64,000 nucleotides of DNA from Meandrina meandrites (lineage: Eukaryota > Cnidaria > Anthozoa > Scleractinia > Meandrinidae): contig OY855905.1 in NCBI GenBank assembly GCA_963693305.1, forward strand, positions 3,784,701 through 3,848,700, given 5' to 3'. The position numbers and the translations under genes are program-made. Numbering within the stretch: position 1 is the first letter of the stretch; each line of letters starts with the position of its first letter. Below are positions 25,119-37,254 of this stretch, in pieces. The notes under the pieces are model-generated. The model worked only from the letters and a program-made list of their open reading frames with translations. It did no database searches and was not told the DNA's origin.

Positions 25119-28100
25119 ATGCCTCGAAAAATCCTTCCCACATGGAGGCGCTACCTAACAGTAGAACCGGTGATATTTTTCTACGCATATGGACTGATGT
25201 CAAGCATGCCGATCTGGAGGCAGTACGTGTACAATGTCATCAGCGAGAGGATGGGCTTTCCTTACGAAGAGTTAGTGATGCAAAAAGATGAACCTGGCTG
25301 TGGAGAACACTTCACAGGGACAAATTCTACCTTCCTGAAGGATCTAGAACAAGAGGTATGATGTTGATGTATGCATGATGTAATCGTAAAACACTCATGA
25401 AATGATTTGTGCTTACGATAAAGATCTTGCGAGAGATACCGTCTAGGGAAGGGAGGGGTTTGTTATACAAATGAACTTCCAAAGGGGGGCATTTTAGAGA
25501 CAGGGACTTAAAAGAGAGCGAGGGAGCTTAAAAGAGCTTTTTGATCGTGAAGCTCCTAGTCTGTAGGCGGTGATTTGGTGCCTTGGCCTACTGGAACGAA
25601 GCAAATAAAATGTTGTGAAACTTCCTCGAAAACAAATACAATATCACTCAGATATATTTAAAGATGTCATAAGGCATCCATCTTTACTATCCTTTTTACG
25701 CAAGCAAGTGAAAGTAATCAATTCCAAATCATATCATCCATTAGGTGCAAAGTCTAGCGACAAAAATCGACTTAGGCAACACTTTCTTTATGGCCATACC
25801 TTCGCTCATCGTGGCACCATTTTGGGGGCCTTGGACGGACAAGACTCGCCGGAGGAAGCCTGCCCTCATTGCCCCGGCAATTGGAGCATTGTTGCATACT
25901 GTAGTGGTACTCATGGTCATGTACTTTGAGTGGCCTTTGTACGTGCTATTTGTTGGCTCTGCAATCAGTGGCTTTTCGGGATTCCTGACGACAGTGATGT
26001 TATCTGTCATGTCCTATGTCGCTGATACCACCGAGAAGACGGGGATGGCGATAAGACTAGGTAAGAGAGAAATACATGGCGTAGATTAGCCATATGGTTT
26101 ACGTGTTGGGTAAGGATTGCACTTAAACTAGTTAATTGTTCTACCATAATTTTGCAAAGTAGGACCGAAGACTTCATCGGCAAAAACGTGGCCACAAAAA
26201 AGATTAATCGGCTTTTATTTTGGCAAAAAAGGACGTTAATATCCCAATCTTCGAATTCCTTATACAGCGATCATCCAGATGCTAGTCTTTATGGGTGGTG
26301 TCCTGAGTCAGCTGACCAGCGGTTTATGGATCCATACATACGGGTTCATCGCTCCAACATGGCTCATTCTCGCCTGTCACATAGCCTCTGTCCTCTCTGC
26401 CTTTTTACTGGTCCCGGAACCTCACGAGCGAGTCACCAACGTGGACAACAAGTTCTTCGATCTCAAGAGCTTAAAGGCGCTTGTAAATGTCTTCAGAAAG
26501 AAACGGGAACGCGGAAGGAAAAATCTGCTGCTTCTAGTTTGTGCTGGAGCAGTTGTAACGCTGACCACTCTGGGACTTGGAGGTGTGACCGCTCTCTTTG
26601 TCATGAGGAGTCCTCTTTGCTTTGGTCCAAAGCTCGTTGGATACTTTTTGGCTTACAGAATGTTTGTCTCAGGAGTAGGGGGACCTATTGGCGTTAAGGT
26701 GTTAAGGAAGTTTTTCAGCGAGATGGTTACCAGTGGAATATCGATACTCAGTCAGATTGGTGAAATGCTGATTCTGGCATTTGCAACTCGCACTTGGTTG
26801 GTCTTCGTTGGTGAGTACTATGATAGAACGTAACCGACTGTTTGATACGTTACAATAATCTCTCGTTATAGTATATCCCGTATAAGGCAGCGTGGCTAAC
26901 ACAGCATGAAAACATAACCTTACTGTGGTGTAAAGCTTAAGTAAAGCTGGCGTAAATTTGGAATTTAATCAGCTTTACGCTAACTTTACATTTTTTTAAA
27001 GCTGACCTTTATGCCAGCTTTACACTCAAGTGTAAAGGCATGTAAAGAAACACCTTTACACCAACTTTAAGTCACCTTTACACATGGTAGCGTAAAGGTC
27101 GGTTTAAGCACCTTTAACAACATTTAAATCTGGTGTAAAGTTGGATAACCAACTTTACACCAGATTTAACCACCTTTAATTTCACGTAAATCCCAATTTT
27201 CATGCTGTGAAGCGCTGGACTTGAAATTCGGAGGTCCGGGTTCACCGAGTCCCGTTCTGAACACCAGCTGGCCTTGTTCTCGGTTGCCCCGAGTCCAACT
27301 CCTCGTTCAAGTTTGAAAATAGCCAACTGGTCTGCCTCCTGCATGTTGAGATTTTTAACCCTGGTTTGTTTAGTATTTGTTTCAAACACGACCCCACAAG
27401 CTTCTAGCTTTTAAAACAAACCGTGTATAAATAAAGTTCCTTTACCTTTTTTTATCTCGAGGTTCTCTATAATAGAAACCTCATGGTTCGTCGAGTGCAA
27501 TTTGCACGCGTTTCTTTTTAAACAGCTAATAGCTAGCAATTAAGTAACTGCCTTCTTTTAGAAACTCTCTCGATATAAATTAAAGAAAACAGAGCGGAAT
27601 TTTGACGGGATAAGGTAATTTAATGGGAATAGGTAGAAAAACTTCATTAGTAAATCCAAACCAACCAACCAACCAACAAACAAACAAACAAACAGATAAA
27701 CTAGGCCTTAAGTTATAGGCATGTCTATACTGGTAACTAGCCCAAGCTTGTGCCCAGAGCCTGCTAAACTTTGGACAACGTACACCTCCAGTCTCCAACT
27801 AAGCGGAGACCTCTGTTTCAAAATTTGATTTGCTGGGGACGTGAAGCAAATGGCTTCTACTGTACCTAGGTAATAACACTAAGTTAATTTTAGCAGTCAT
27901 TTTTTTCACAAAAGACGAACTTTCTTTATAATAAGTTAACTTTTGACTGTTTTCCTTATAGCACCTGTGCTCGGCTTTTTCAAATCATCTGTTAACCCAA
28001 TTTTAACCGGCGTTATGTCAAGGATAGTAGGGGATGATGAACAGGGTATGTATTGTTACATGGTCATGTGATTTGACGTTTCTTTGTCAATTTGGGGGGG

Positions 28101-30463
28101 GGGGGGGGGGGGGGTCAATTTCGTTCTGTGAGACTGTAACGATGTATCCGTTCAGTCAATCCGTGTATGTGTGTTTTAAATTCATTTAGTGAAACAAAAA
28201 AACCTTGCATGATTACATTTGTAATAACTTTGCTATTATATTCATCTCTGCAGGTTCCTTGTTTTGTGCTTACGGTTTCATGAACGTCTTTTCCCAATTT
28301 GTGGGTGTCATGCTGTTTAACAACGTCTACGAAACCACTCTTGGATCTAGTTTCAATGGCTTTGTATTCATTCTGTGTGGCGCCTTGAAGTTAATTCCGT
28401 TATGTCTCCTCAAGTAAGTAAAAATCCACTTTTATTGTGTCTGGTGAATGGTCATTCAAAAATGCACGTCTCATAAGTTTTTAGACAAATTTCTCTGTCT
28501 CAGAGAAAAGATGTCAGTCTCGATCAGTCTCGCCGTCCGCAAAGTATATCACGTGTATATCAAATGTGAGCTAGATATAAATGGAAAACACTGTATAATG
28601 AAACACCGCGAGCATTTTAGCAAGAATTCAGCGTTCAGTGTTAAATTAAAGTTGACTAGATGTCATCAATATTTAAGTACTCTATATCCAGTACTGATTG
28701 TGGAATGCGCAGTCTAGAATTTAGTTCGTTGCAATCCAAGTAAATATACCTAGCTTGAGATTTTGAGTCCAGGTCATACCCCTGTGTTAGTGTATAAGCG
28801 TGACGGTGAAGGGACGTGCTGCAGGGGCAAGTGGCAGCAAGTGTGTAATAGCTTACCCAATCAGATTGCAGCATTTGCATTTAGTATACTAGGAGAATTC
28901 CACTAATTTAATTTGGTGGGAGTTACCTACATTTCTGCATTTTATAACAGAGAATGGACCAATTGTCATTCACTGCTAAATGTGAAAACGTGCTGCACGA
29001 TCTTCTGCGACGAGACTCGGTGTAATCGCGAAAGGGTAGTTGCGATATTTATAATGTAAATATAGACAAACGTCGCTATTTGGCGTGAAAAAATGCACGG
29101 ATATTTGTCCGCGGACATGGGACATTATCTGTTCTATTCATTTTAACAATCTACTCGGGATGAAACTAAATCTGAGAACGTAAATCGCAAAGTTCGAAAA
29201 CTGGGGAATATCACTTGGGGAATATCATCTGATATTCCTCTGTTTCGGTTGCATCACGTGACGTGTTTAGACCAATCGCGCGCAAAAAAAATATTTGATG
29301 GACTATAATGCTTTCTATTTTACCTTGAAAGTGCCTCAGCCTGAATTGCTCTCTATTTCATATTTTTAATTTTCGAGAGGGCTATAAAAAAAGTGCAGGC
29401 CCGGGCCTAGAGGCCTAAAGGGTAGCTACGCACCTGTATCCGTGACGACTCAAACTACGGCTATCCAAACGAATGACGGTATATGAGTTGACAGTCATTT
29501 TCTTTGTACAAAATACTTAAAGATGCTTTCCATTCGTTATGCGCAAAATAGCTGAATATGACAAACCTGTTATAAAATGAATGAAACGATCCTTGCAGTG
29601 TGAAAGCAATTTAAGCAATTGCATTTTTTTAGCCTGAAAAAAATTCAAGGCCACAGCTAGATTTGAACCCATGATCTCCGCGATACCGGTGCGATGCTCT
29701 ACTTTCTGAGCTATGAAGCCTTGATACGTTGGAACCAGGTCAAATGTGGGTCCTAATGTCCCGCATATGGAGTAGGTGACACAGTGAATATATGAATGAC
29801 ATATATGAACTGCAGCGTGAAAGCAATTTAAGCAATTGCATTCGCACAAGATGCTATATATAAAAAGAATGACAAAATTTTATTTTTCAACTGGGTGCAT
29901 CTTCTTCATCGAGATTCAGTCATGTGTGACTAAGGTCCATCCATAGCTAAGAACCAGTTATACCCCATTCACACCAAAGCTTAAATATGTTTAAATGTTG
30001 TTTAGTTAAACACGGTTTAAAATTGTTTTCTTCATGGAAGTTGCTGACTGATGTTTATTGACTTCAAATTTAGCACAATGAAAGCACAAGTTAGAGCATA
30101 CTTGAACCCTATGTAAAATTTAGTCGGTTACTTGTCTGTTGCTGATTTTCATTTTCTTAAACCTGGTTTAACTAAACATGTTTTGTTGGTGTGAATCGGG
30201 TATTAGTTTAGGACCTCCTCCGGAATATTGATTTGATCTCTCTTTGTTTATACAGGTTCATTCACGTTTCGCCTGCTACTGAACTTCGCGAAGAAACAAG
30301 AGAGGAACTAAGAATGGCAGACGAAGAAGAAAATGCCAATAAACAAGTCGAAAAATTCATAAAGGATGCCATCAACGAAAAAGAAAACGACAACGAAAAC
30401 GGCAACGTGTTTTTGGAACCCATAGATTGCCCAGAGGATATCGAGCTGATTACGTGTCTTTAA
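25119..30463 (+). CDS. SLC46-like major facilitator transporter, gene B
   Basis: Exons 25119-25355, 25745-26060, 26268-26810, 27962-28045, 28254-28413 and 30256-30463 give 515 residues. All introns are GT-AG with the same phases as gene A, and exon 3 is one codon shorter. It keeps MFS motif A (GPWTDKTRRRKP), the glycosylation sequon NST in the first loop with a nearby cysteine pair region (GCGEHFTGTNST), and the RSPLCF loop. The tail is very acidic, with ENANKQ and the CPEDIEL motif shared with gene A, so A and B are sister copies. Likely a proton-coupled solute carrier of plasma or lysosomal membrane; the substrate is unknown. No disruption is seen in any exon. Introns 3 and 5 hold a MITE, two SINEs and a poly-G run. 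Confidence 0.88.
26900..27209. mobile_element. MITE rich in CTTTAC/GTAAAG, in intron 3 of gene B
   Basis: CACAGCATGAAAA at 26900-26912 pairs with TTTTCATGCTGTG at 27197-27209. The interior carries about a dozen CTTTAC or GTAAAG hexamers in both orientations, including the pair GGTGTAAAGTTGG and CCAACTTTACACC. No coding capacity. The inner motif array is much denser than chance and may contain the transposase-binding sites. Confidence 0.8.
27210..27445 (+). repeat. tRNA-derived SINE (partial) in intron 3 of gene B
   Basis: GCGCTGGACTTGAAATTCGG and GGTCCGGGTTCACCGAGTCC look like the anticodon arm and B box of a tRNA-derived head, followed by an unrelated body and a tail ATAAATAAAGTTCCTTTACC. 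It abuts the MITE directly, so the A-box end may have been replaced by that insertion. Confidence 0.65.
28097..28114. repeat. Poly-G run in intron 4 of gene B
   Basis: About 20 consecutive G between exons 4 and 5. Length polymorphism is to be expected. Confidence 0.9.
28446..28560. repeat. Fragment of the GGTGAATGGT element family
   Basis: GGTGAATGGTCATTCAAAAATGC and CAGTCTCGCCGTC match the element at 61194-61395. Only the left part is recognisable here, in intron 5 of gene B. Confidence 0.6.
29515..29720 (-). repeat. tRNA-derived SINE in intron 5 of gene B
   Basis: On the minus strand the head starts GGCTTCATAGCTCAGAAAGT (A-box-like), followed by AGAGCATCGCACCGG and the B box GGTTCAAATC at about 29670. 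A body with TTGCTTAAATTGCTTTCAC follows. It is not a functional tRNA because the acceptor stem does not pair. The phrase GAAAGCAATTTAAGCAATTG recurs in direct orientation at 29602 and 29819, on both sides of the head, so a second copy or a target duplication is involved. Confidence 0.75.
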
Positions 30464-30764
30464 GAACAATCTAGTTAAACCTCTGGTGATCTGAAATGCA
30501 TAAGCTATGTTACGCACAGATCTTATGTAGTAATGGGTTATAGGCATTAATCTACTATAGCTGTACCTTTGGGTAAGTGCCAACGGCGTAAATAGTCATG
30601 TTTGCCTACTCTGTTTATAACAACAAATGAAGACCAAACAATGGTTTTCGATAGAAATTATATCACGGTTTGAAATGACCAAACTATGGCCATTTGTAAG
30701 GTAATTTTGAGAAGCTTACTGAATGCACAGTCCCGGTTAGTTACAACAGGTGAGCTTTATTTTT
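30464..30764. other. 3' flank of gene B
   Basis: Probable 3' UTR and spacer. I see no AATAAA close to the stop codon. Confidence 0.4.
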
Positions 30765-31177
30765 ATATGTCCGCCAGCTGGACAGGTTTTTCAGAATACT
30801 CCGTGTCCGGCAGTAGATTGAATACATCCGTAGTATACAGTGGCGGATGGGGCCCGCTTGACAATGAATGTTGAATTCTGCGAAGATAATTCCGGCACTT
30901 CAAAGAAAATGCGCTATTTCCGGAAAAATAAGGTGGGCCCCCGGGCCCCTCCCCAGGATCCGCCACTGGTATATATAAAGAGTACTGCCCAAACCAACAA
31001 ATAAAAGCTTACCGCAAGCAAACCGGAGTGAAAGCTAACCACAAGCAAGTCACTATTGGAATCCTGGCCTGAATCCTAGCTTGCATTCTGGCTCGAAAAG
31101 CGTCAGTGAAAGATTGTCGATTCGACTGCCGGACACGGAGTATTCTGAAAAAAAGCTGTCCGGCTGCCGGATATGTA
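30765..31177. mobile_element. MITE with about 57-bp terminal inverted repeats, interrupted by a second MITE
   Basis: The left arm, 30765-30821, contains TTTTTCAGAATACTCCGTGT and CCGGCAGTAGA; the right arm, 31121-31177, is its complement (TCGACTGCCGGACACGGAGT, then ATTCTGAAAAAAAGC). The outer ends read ATATGTCCG and CCGGATATG. The interior holds the element 30838-30968 and the GCAAGCAAACCGG repeat pair at 31002-31055. Confidence 0.8.
30838..30968. mobile_element. hAT-like MITE nested inside the preceding element
   Basis: CAGTGGCGGAT at 30838 pairs with ATCCGCCACTG ending at 30968. Ends beginning CAGTGGCGGA are typical of hAT-type MITEs (established knowledge). The interior is GC-rich, with GGTGGGCCCCCGGGCCCC. 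I could not find a clean 8-bp target duplication (GTAGTATA against GTATATAT). Confidence 0.75.
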
Positions 31178-32229
31178 GACACATCGATATTCTCTAAGAT
31201 ATTTCTGAATAAAATCGGGATAGCTGCATTTCAAGTACTTCTTATAAATCGAATCTAAAAATCAAAATTGCTAAGATAAGACTTAAGCGGACGGCTTAGA
31301 TTTCAGTATTGCATGCAAATTTGCCATGACACAAAACTCAATTCCCAAGTGAAAAGCTAACATGAATAGAAAGGAAACCAAAACGGTAGACAAAATGTTT
31401 ATTCAAGTATACACTACATTTGCCGCTAGACGCAAAAAGCTTTCAATTTTCTTGCATGCATGGCCAAGTTAATTTTAGTGAGCGTCGCTTTGTATTACAT
31501 TAACTTCTTCAAGCAAAATTGTGGAACATTGGGTCACAGAAGACAAACGTGTTTTTTATATTTACCCGACCGTAACATTCTCATAATATAAGTCAAAAAT
31601 CTCCATTTGAAGTCAGCAGTCTGCTTTTGATATTCTATGTCTTGTTTCGCAGCTAGCTGACCCGATGGGACTCTGTTCAGAAATTTCCAAAGTCAAAAGA
31701 CTAAGATTTTTTTCGGCGCCTGAGTACCCTATCGGGTATTCTCTTTCCATTTAGAGCTCCAGAAAGGTGTATTTTAGTTGTAAAAGGAGTGAAAGACCTC
31801 ATTGACTGCGAGCCGCGTGGACGCCATCTTGGTTATTTGCTCTTTAGCTAGGAGAGAGCGTGGGAAAGAGATTGGAAGAACAATGCAAACCAAATATGGG
31901 GTATTACCTACAGCCAAATATGGAAAACGAAAGTCCCTTACGCAGAAGTTGCGATTTTTCTCCTATTCACGCGGTTCTATGATTCTGCCGGCAAGTCAGC
32001 CTCGCCTCTTGGCTCGGCTGCCTCGTTGGCAAAAAGTTGTAAATAAACATGCAAATACGTCGCGTTGCGGCAGCTTCTTCACTTTATTGTGAAGCATTTT
32101 TCACAACACGAATATGTACATAATGTCACACAAACACTGCAAGTTATTTTTGTTACTTTATTAAACTTTCAAAATAAAAATGACTGCTTTGAGATTACTA
32201 CTCCTTTTCTAGATTTCAAAAACCTTCGC
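31178..32229. other. Intergenic, no gene recognised
   Basis: No known domain. A 96-codon plus frame at 31802-32092 lies in GC-richer sequence that may be part of another repeat. Confidence 0.5.
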
Positions 32230-33150
32230 GTCAAAGCGCTGTTTAGCCATTGAATTGCGTGATATTAACGCTGTAACGCAACTTGGACCAGCATAATGAA
32301 ATCACTGTTTGGGGGTCTTTTTCTTCAGCTGAATAAAATATATTTATATTCCGGAACCTGATGTTAATAATTCTTTAGAAGACAGAATTTACATCTTTTA
32401 AAACACTCAAGCTGCAATGAAAAGTAAGGGGAAGCCAAAATTAATGCAAACACTGGTTGCTATGCAGCAAAACGTCAAGTGACCTGACCGGCAGTATCTC
32501 CTCAATCCCCCTTCGGATTGGTAACGACCAAGATAAATACAATAAGACAAATGAAAGTCACGAGAGCTGTCTGATTTTGTTGACGCCAATCTAATTGTTT
32601 TGAATCCAAGACTAAAGGCTGTAACAAGGTAGGTTGTTTTCCGTCTTACTTTCCTCTGTATCTTTCTATTCGTTTAATTAATTTGCAGAAAGGACGATTT
32701 TGGCAAGCAGTGAAAACTGATATGGCAAATTACAGCAAACTGGCCCTGTCGATCAGTTTTGTTATGCGTGAAGGATAGAGTTAAGTTGCAGATCAGGCAA
32801 AACAGCAAACTCGCCTACGCTTTGAGAAAGGCCAACAAATAAACAAATGAAAATGCTAACGGCATTTATCGCCAGCTCCACACCCGGGGTTGCTGAGTGG
32901 TGAGCTGCCTCGATCCTCTGAATTGCAGCCGATGTCGGCGACTGGGTAAAACAATCGTAGATCTCACATGAAACATGCCCTGGCATGTTGACAGCTATCT
33001 AAAGGAGAGTCGTTAAACCCTGGGCAACTTCGTAAGGGTTACCATTCATGCATCAAACGGTGCCTCCGTGATATTAGTGTTTACTTTTTACAGGCATTGA
33101 CGTCAATTTAGTTTTCTTATTCAAATTTGCCAAAAATTAAACAAAGGAAC
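32230..33150. repeat. Segmental duplication block upstream of gene C
   Basis: Matches 50690-52090 upstream of gene D. Shared phrases in the same order are CAAAGCGCT..TTAGCCATT, GCTGCAATGAAAAGTAAGGG, TGCAAACACTGGTTGCTATG, AACGGCATTTATCGCCAGCT, CCACACCCGGGGTTGCTGAG and GGTGCCTCCGTGATATTA. It is non-coding. It shows that the duplication producing C and D included several kb of upstream DNA. Confidence 0.9.
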
Positions 33151-33847
33151 TTTTTTCAGGAAGCCAATTAACTCCTTGGCCGGGTTTACTTACATCGTAG
33201 CTGGTAAATCTTTTAAGAAAATTTGAAGATGGTTGTCAAAAGCGTTTGGTTTTAGCCCGGCTTAACCAGAGAACGTTCCTCTTTAATTTTACTATGGAGA
33301 AAGTTGCTGCACTTCAGACAACGTATAGATGCGCTCATCATATATTGCTGTTTGCTTTATTATAACCAAAGATCGTAACAGCTAGCGTTACGTATCGCAA
33401 CGATATCAGCCCACCGAGTGGTGTGAAAGTTCAAACTGCAACACAATGCATATGAAAATAAGGCAGTTAAATAGTATGTCATAATATGTTTAGAATGCCC
33501 CCAAGAATGAATAATCGATTGACGTTAATTTCGACGACTCAATTTGCTCTTCTTTCTTTAGTCGCAAGCTCAAAATCTATAGATGCCAATGACGTTTTTA
33601 TAAATCAAGGATGTAATATTGAAAATTGGCTTCCAAATACATTTCTGATCACGATTTTGCACATACTAGAAGCTTCCCCTTCCTTTCCCTCTTGTCTTTT
33701 CGATTAACATGTAAAATATTTAAAATATATATTTATGTAGGGTAACAGCACAATAGTAAAAGTGTCAAATTACTGGGATTCTCAGTGAAGAGAAATGGTA
33801 TGCTAATTATTAAAAACCCAAAAGAATTTTTAAAAATTCTTACAAGT
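33150..33847. other. Upstream spacer of gene C
   Basis: No gene. The stretch around 33585-33650 (CCAATGACGTTTTTATAAAT, AAGGATGTAATATTGAAAAT) matches 53240-53295, which lies only about 60-120 bp before the start of gene D. Confidence 0.6.
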
Positions 33848-33876
33848 ACAGTGGAACCCCGCCCTATGGACACCCG

Positions 33877-34270
33877 CTTAAAGGGACACTGTCACGGACA
33901 TTTTTTGACTTTTTTAGTAAAACGGCACCAAAACATACGACTAAGTACTTTCAACCATGCAGGAAATGCTCCTAGGACGCAGAGGGAAGGATATCTAGCA
34001 AATTGTTTAAAGAAGAGGGTGACTGTTAATAGTTTTCATCAATTTTTCCAGACCACAAGCACAAAACTTGAAAAAGTCAGGCTGACTTTTTCAAGTTGAG
34101 ATCAAAAGCTCCCGATGGTATCCCAGTGGTATCACTCTACACTTGGCTTCAGTACACTGATATAGTAATTTTAAGAGAACTTGACCACTGTTAATAGGTT
34201 TCCAGTAGTGTAAACACGTTTTTGGGCTGTTGAATTTTTGAAGTTATGCTCGTGACAGTGCCCCTTTAAG
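33877..34270. mobile_element. MITE with CTTAAAGGGACACTGTCACG ends
   Basis: The left end CTTAAAGGGACACTGTCACG pairs with CGTGACAGTGCCCCTTTAAG at 34251-34270, about 20 bp with one mismatch. The interior is AT-rich and has a TGAAAAAGTCAGGCTGACTT TTTCAA palindrome at about 34067-34096. Non-coding. Confidence 0.85.
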
Positions 34271-34276
34271 GTCATT

Positions 34277-34535
34277 GCCCTGTATTGCATTGCGCATCCT
34301 TACTGCGCAGAATTTTACGCGTAATTAGCACGCGCACATAAACAAAATGGCAGCTTTTTTCCATGCAACTTACCCCGCGAGAGAAATAAATCGTCGGTTT
34401 CTCGTAAACGAGTATGGGGACCTATCATTTTTTTCACGTAACGGTCAAATTCTTTCTATAAAATGAATACAGATCAATTCCTATGTTTGAAAAAAAGATT
34501 ATCACCGGAAACGTGTACTTTGCCAGTACTCGCAA
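34277..34535 (-). repeat. Dispersed repeat, copy 2 (inverted copy of 1533-1786)
   Basis: Reverse-complement match to 1533-1786, including GCGCATCCTTACTGCGCAGA, TTACGCGTAATTAGC, GAGAGAAATAAA and ACCGGAAACGTGTACTT. It directly abuts the right end of the preceding MITE. Confidence 0.8.
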
Positions 34536-35939
34536 AGGAATTATTAAGGAATTATGTGGTATATACAAGGTCATCCCGCTCCTAATATAAACGAATGTGG
34601 AGACCCCCCTTTTTTATTTCAAAATTTAAGTTCCCTTAAGGTAATCAACCAGTAGGCAAAGTTTGGACGAAAATCTATGTTCAGTTCTATTTCGTTTACC
34701 CGGGGAAAAGCTCATATGTTTTCTCTAAAATTAACCCGCTTATTACGGACAGGAACATTTTTTTGTGCCCCGATTGATAAACTCTTATACATTGTCAACC
34801 CCGCCTTACAGACACTGTTTACCTGTGCACAGTCTATTGTCATTGACATGCACGATTGTAAGCTCAGATTGGAGAAAATCTAAAAGTCAAGTCACTGAGA
34901 GAAGCCATGAGAATTTGGAGGACGTGACTGAATATCTCCCGAGTAAAAACCTAGCGCAAACAGCGAATACCCTTTCAACGGTTTTTCTAATATTCATTCC
35001 GCCTGGTCACCGTTGTCGCAAACTAAAAGCGTAAGGCGGTGCAATGTTAAGTCACAGACATTTTCAAATGAGTCCTTCGTCAAGTTTCAAGAATAGTAAA
35101 GTAATTTTAATTTCGTCCGAGAGTACCAGGGTGAGTAATGAGTAGATGAGCGTGAGGTTTCTTGCAGTTATCGAAGAAACTAAACAACGTTTTCATGCTG
35201 TTAAAATGCCTGCTTAATTCCTTGTTTAAAGTAAAGTCACGGACTTATTCAAGTGGTTTCCAGAACAGTACTATAAAGTTAATTTTAGTGCGAAAGATAA
35301 ATGACCATAAGGTTTCCGTAGTTTAATTTTACAGTTACAGCGCAATTAAAACAACGTTTTGATGCCGTAAAAATGTCTGCCTTAGCTTTTGCATCGATAA
35401 AACATGTGTCTGTGACTTTTTATCTGAGAGCCTGATTAATACGGACACCCCGATAATATGGACACTTTGGTATGTCCCGTAGCTTGGTGTCTGTATTAAC
35501 GGGGTTCTACTGTATTTAGTTGGTCCTAATCTAAAGAAAGAAGCGCCTGTTCGCTGGTTAAGTTTACTCTCAAGATTTACCGGGTTCACCTCTCCAATTC
35601 TCCGTCATGAAATATTAGCGCCAACCAATGAATATTTTGTTTGTTTTGCTTTCAACTCATAAAGATGCCATCCACTGCCAACATTCCGTTTTGGAGAAAA
35701 TACTTCACAGTAGAAGTGGTAGTATTTTTCTATTACTATGGGTTCCTAATGTACCTTCCAATTGGGGGTATTTACGTCTACCAACGAGTCAGTGACATGA
35801 AAGGATTCCCATATCAGAACATCAGTCAGGGAGCGGAAGGAGGTGGTTGCGGAGGAGACGATCTGGACGAAAATTCAACACTATGGGAGCTGGAACAGGA
35901 GGTACATCACACTGAAAATAACATTTTCCTTAAAAGTGA

Positions 35940-36310
35940 CCTATCTTTAAGCGCGTCGGACAGCGAGACCCTCATTTAAAATCCGAGACCGAGACTTTTT
36001 TGTTTCAAATCCGAGCGCGAGAAACCACGATCAAAAAATCCGAGCGCGAGGCGCCGTGAACTAGAAATCCCAGCGCGAGACTATTACAACGCTCTGTAGC
36101 TCTCTGTTTTGCTGTTGTTGTTGCCGTTGCCTTGTGACGGTTCACACTGATTTTAACTTTCGCTCGGTTTGCTAGAGTCGGAGACTGCAATTTCAAATCT
36201 CAAAATTCGAGATTCCGAGATCAGCTTTATTTATTGCGAGCTCGAGATTCTGAGACTCCAGTTTGCGACGCCGAGATTTCGAGACTGGCCTAAAATTTGC
36301 CGAGACACAT
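35940..36310. repeat. GAGAC-rich repeat in intron 1 of gene C
   Basis: Repeated CCGAGCGCGAG and CCGAGACCGAGAC phrases and their variants, with GAGATTC and GACGCCGAGATTTCGAGAC on the right. Intron 1 of gene D lacks it and is shorter. Probably a small insertion; its ends are not clear. Confidence 0.5.
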
Positions 36311-36707
36311 GATTTTGCAAGGACCATTCTTTACCCCTGGAAGTGGCGTTCCTCAGTTAAGCTGTTTTTTTTACTAAACTTTTCTTTTCAGGTGCAAGGG
36401 CTTGCCTCCCAGATTGGCGTGGGCTACAATCTTTTCGTGTCCATTCCGTCCCTACTTGTGGCGCCCCTGTGGGGCCCATGGACAGATAAAGGCGGCAAAA
36501 GAAAGCCCTCTTTATTGGTCGCCATAATAGGCGCCTGCTTAGAGATGTCTACTGTCTTGGTGGTGATGTACTTCGAGTTGTCTGTGTACTTTTTGTATGT
36601 GGCCGCCGCCATTAGTGGTTTTTCAGGATTTGCAACAGTTTTGATGGTTGGGGCAACGTCATACGTAGCTGATATTTCTACGAAAGAGGAACGGGCGTTT
36701 CGAATAG

Positions 36708-37254
36708 GTGAGAATGCCTTTGATGTGATACATTATAATTAATACTATACTATACAATAATAATAATAAGAAGAAGAATGTTAAAAAAGCCTATTGTTAG
36801 GAATCCAAATTTTCAAATTTTCTTTCTAAATACCATTTTTATTTTGGTTATTTAAACTCCATACCCATTTGCCAAATTGCGTGTTTTTCATGGGTTAATT
36901 TGCCTACCACTAATTTCAGGACAGTTTGGACCAAAACTCTGCGAAATACCCGTGACAGAGCTCCTTTAATTTAATATGTTTCGCTGAACTTATGTAAACA
37001 ACCAGTTGTGTTAAGTTTGGTGAATGTTTTCACTTTATTTCTGTTTTATTAAATTATTTAAAAACTATTATAAATATTATCATCATATACATTCCCCAAA
37101 ATCGATGACAGCAGAATTTTTGGCTCTAAAGACATCGTTTTTCGTCGAAATTGTTTTGCCCGCCTCGTTTTGACATTGTTTAAATAAACAAGTTTTCAAA
37201 TTATGACTTTAACTGATGCGACTCGAATAATAGTGGCTTTCTGTAAAAAGTACT
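36708..37254. other. Left part of intron 2 of gene C
   Basis: The first 60 bp still match gene D intron 2 (ACATTATAAT, ACTATACTA, then AATAATAATAA). After about 36775 the similarity stops. No gene seen. The left boundary of the inserted element is somewhere in this stretch. Confidence 0.5.

Larger units (their letters stand above)
33848..35514. mobile_element. Composite of mariner-like ends upstream of gene C
   Basis: The left end reads TACAGTGGAACCCCGCCCTA and ATGGACACCC; the right end at 35497-35514 reads AACGGGGTTCTACTGTA, with ATGGACACTTTGG and GGTGTCTGTATTAA inside it. These make an imperfect terminal inverted repeat. A third partial copy of the wording occurs at 34795 (CAACCCCGCCTTACAGACAC). 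No transposase reading frame is visible. Two further elements lie inside (33877-34270 and 34277-34535). Locus D lacks this whole stretch. Confidence 0.6.

Noticed and set aside
29515..29720. Functional tRNA gene
   Set aside because: A and B boxes are present but the acceptor stem does not pair and a SINE body follows.
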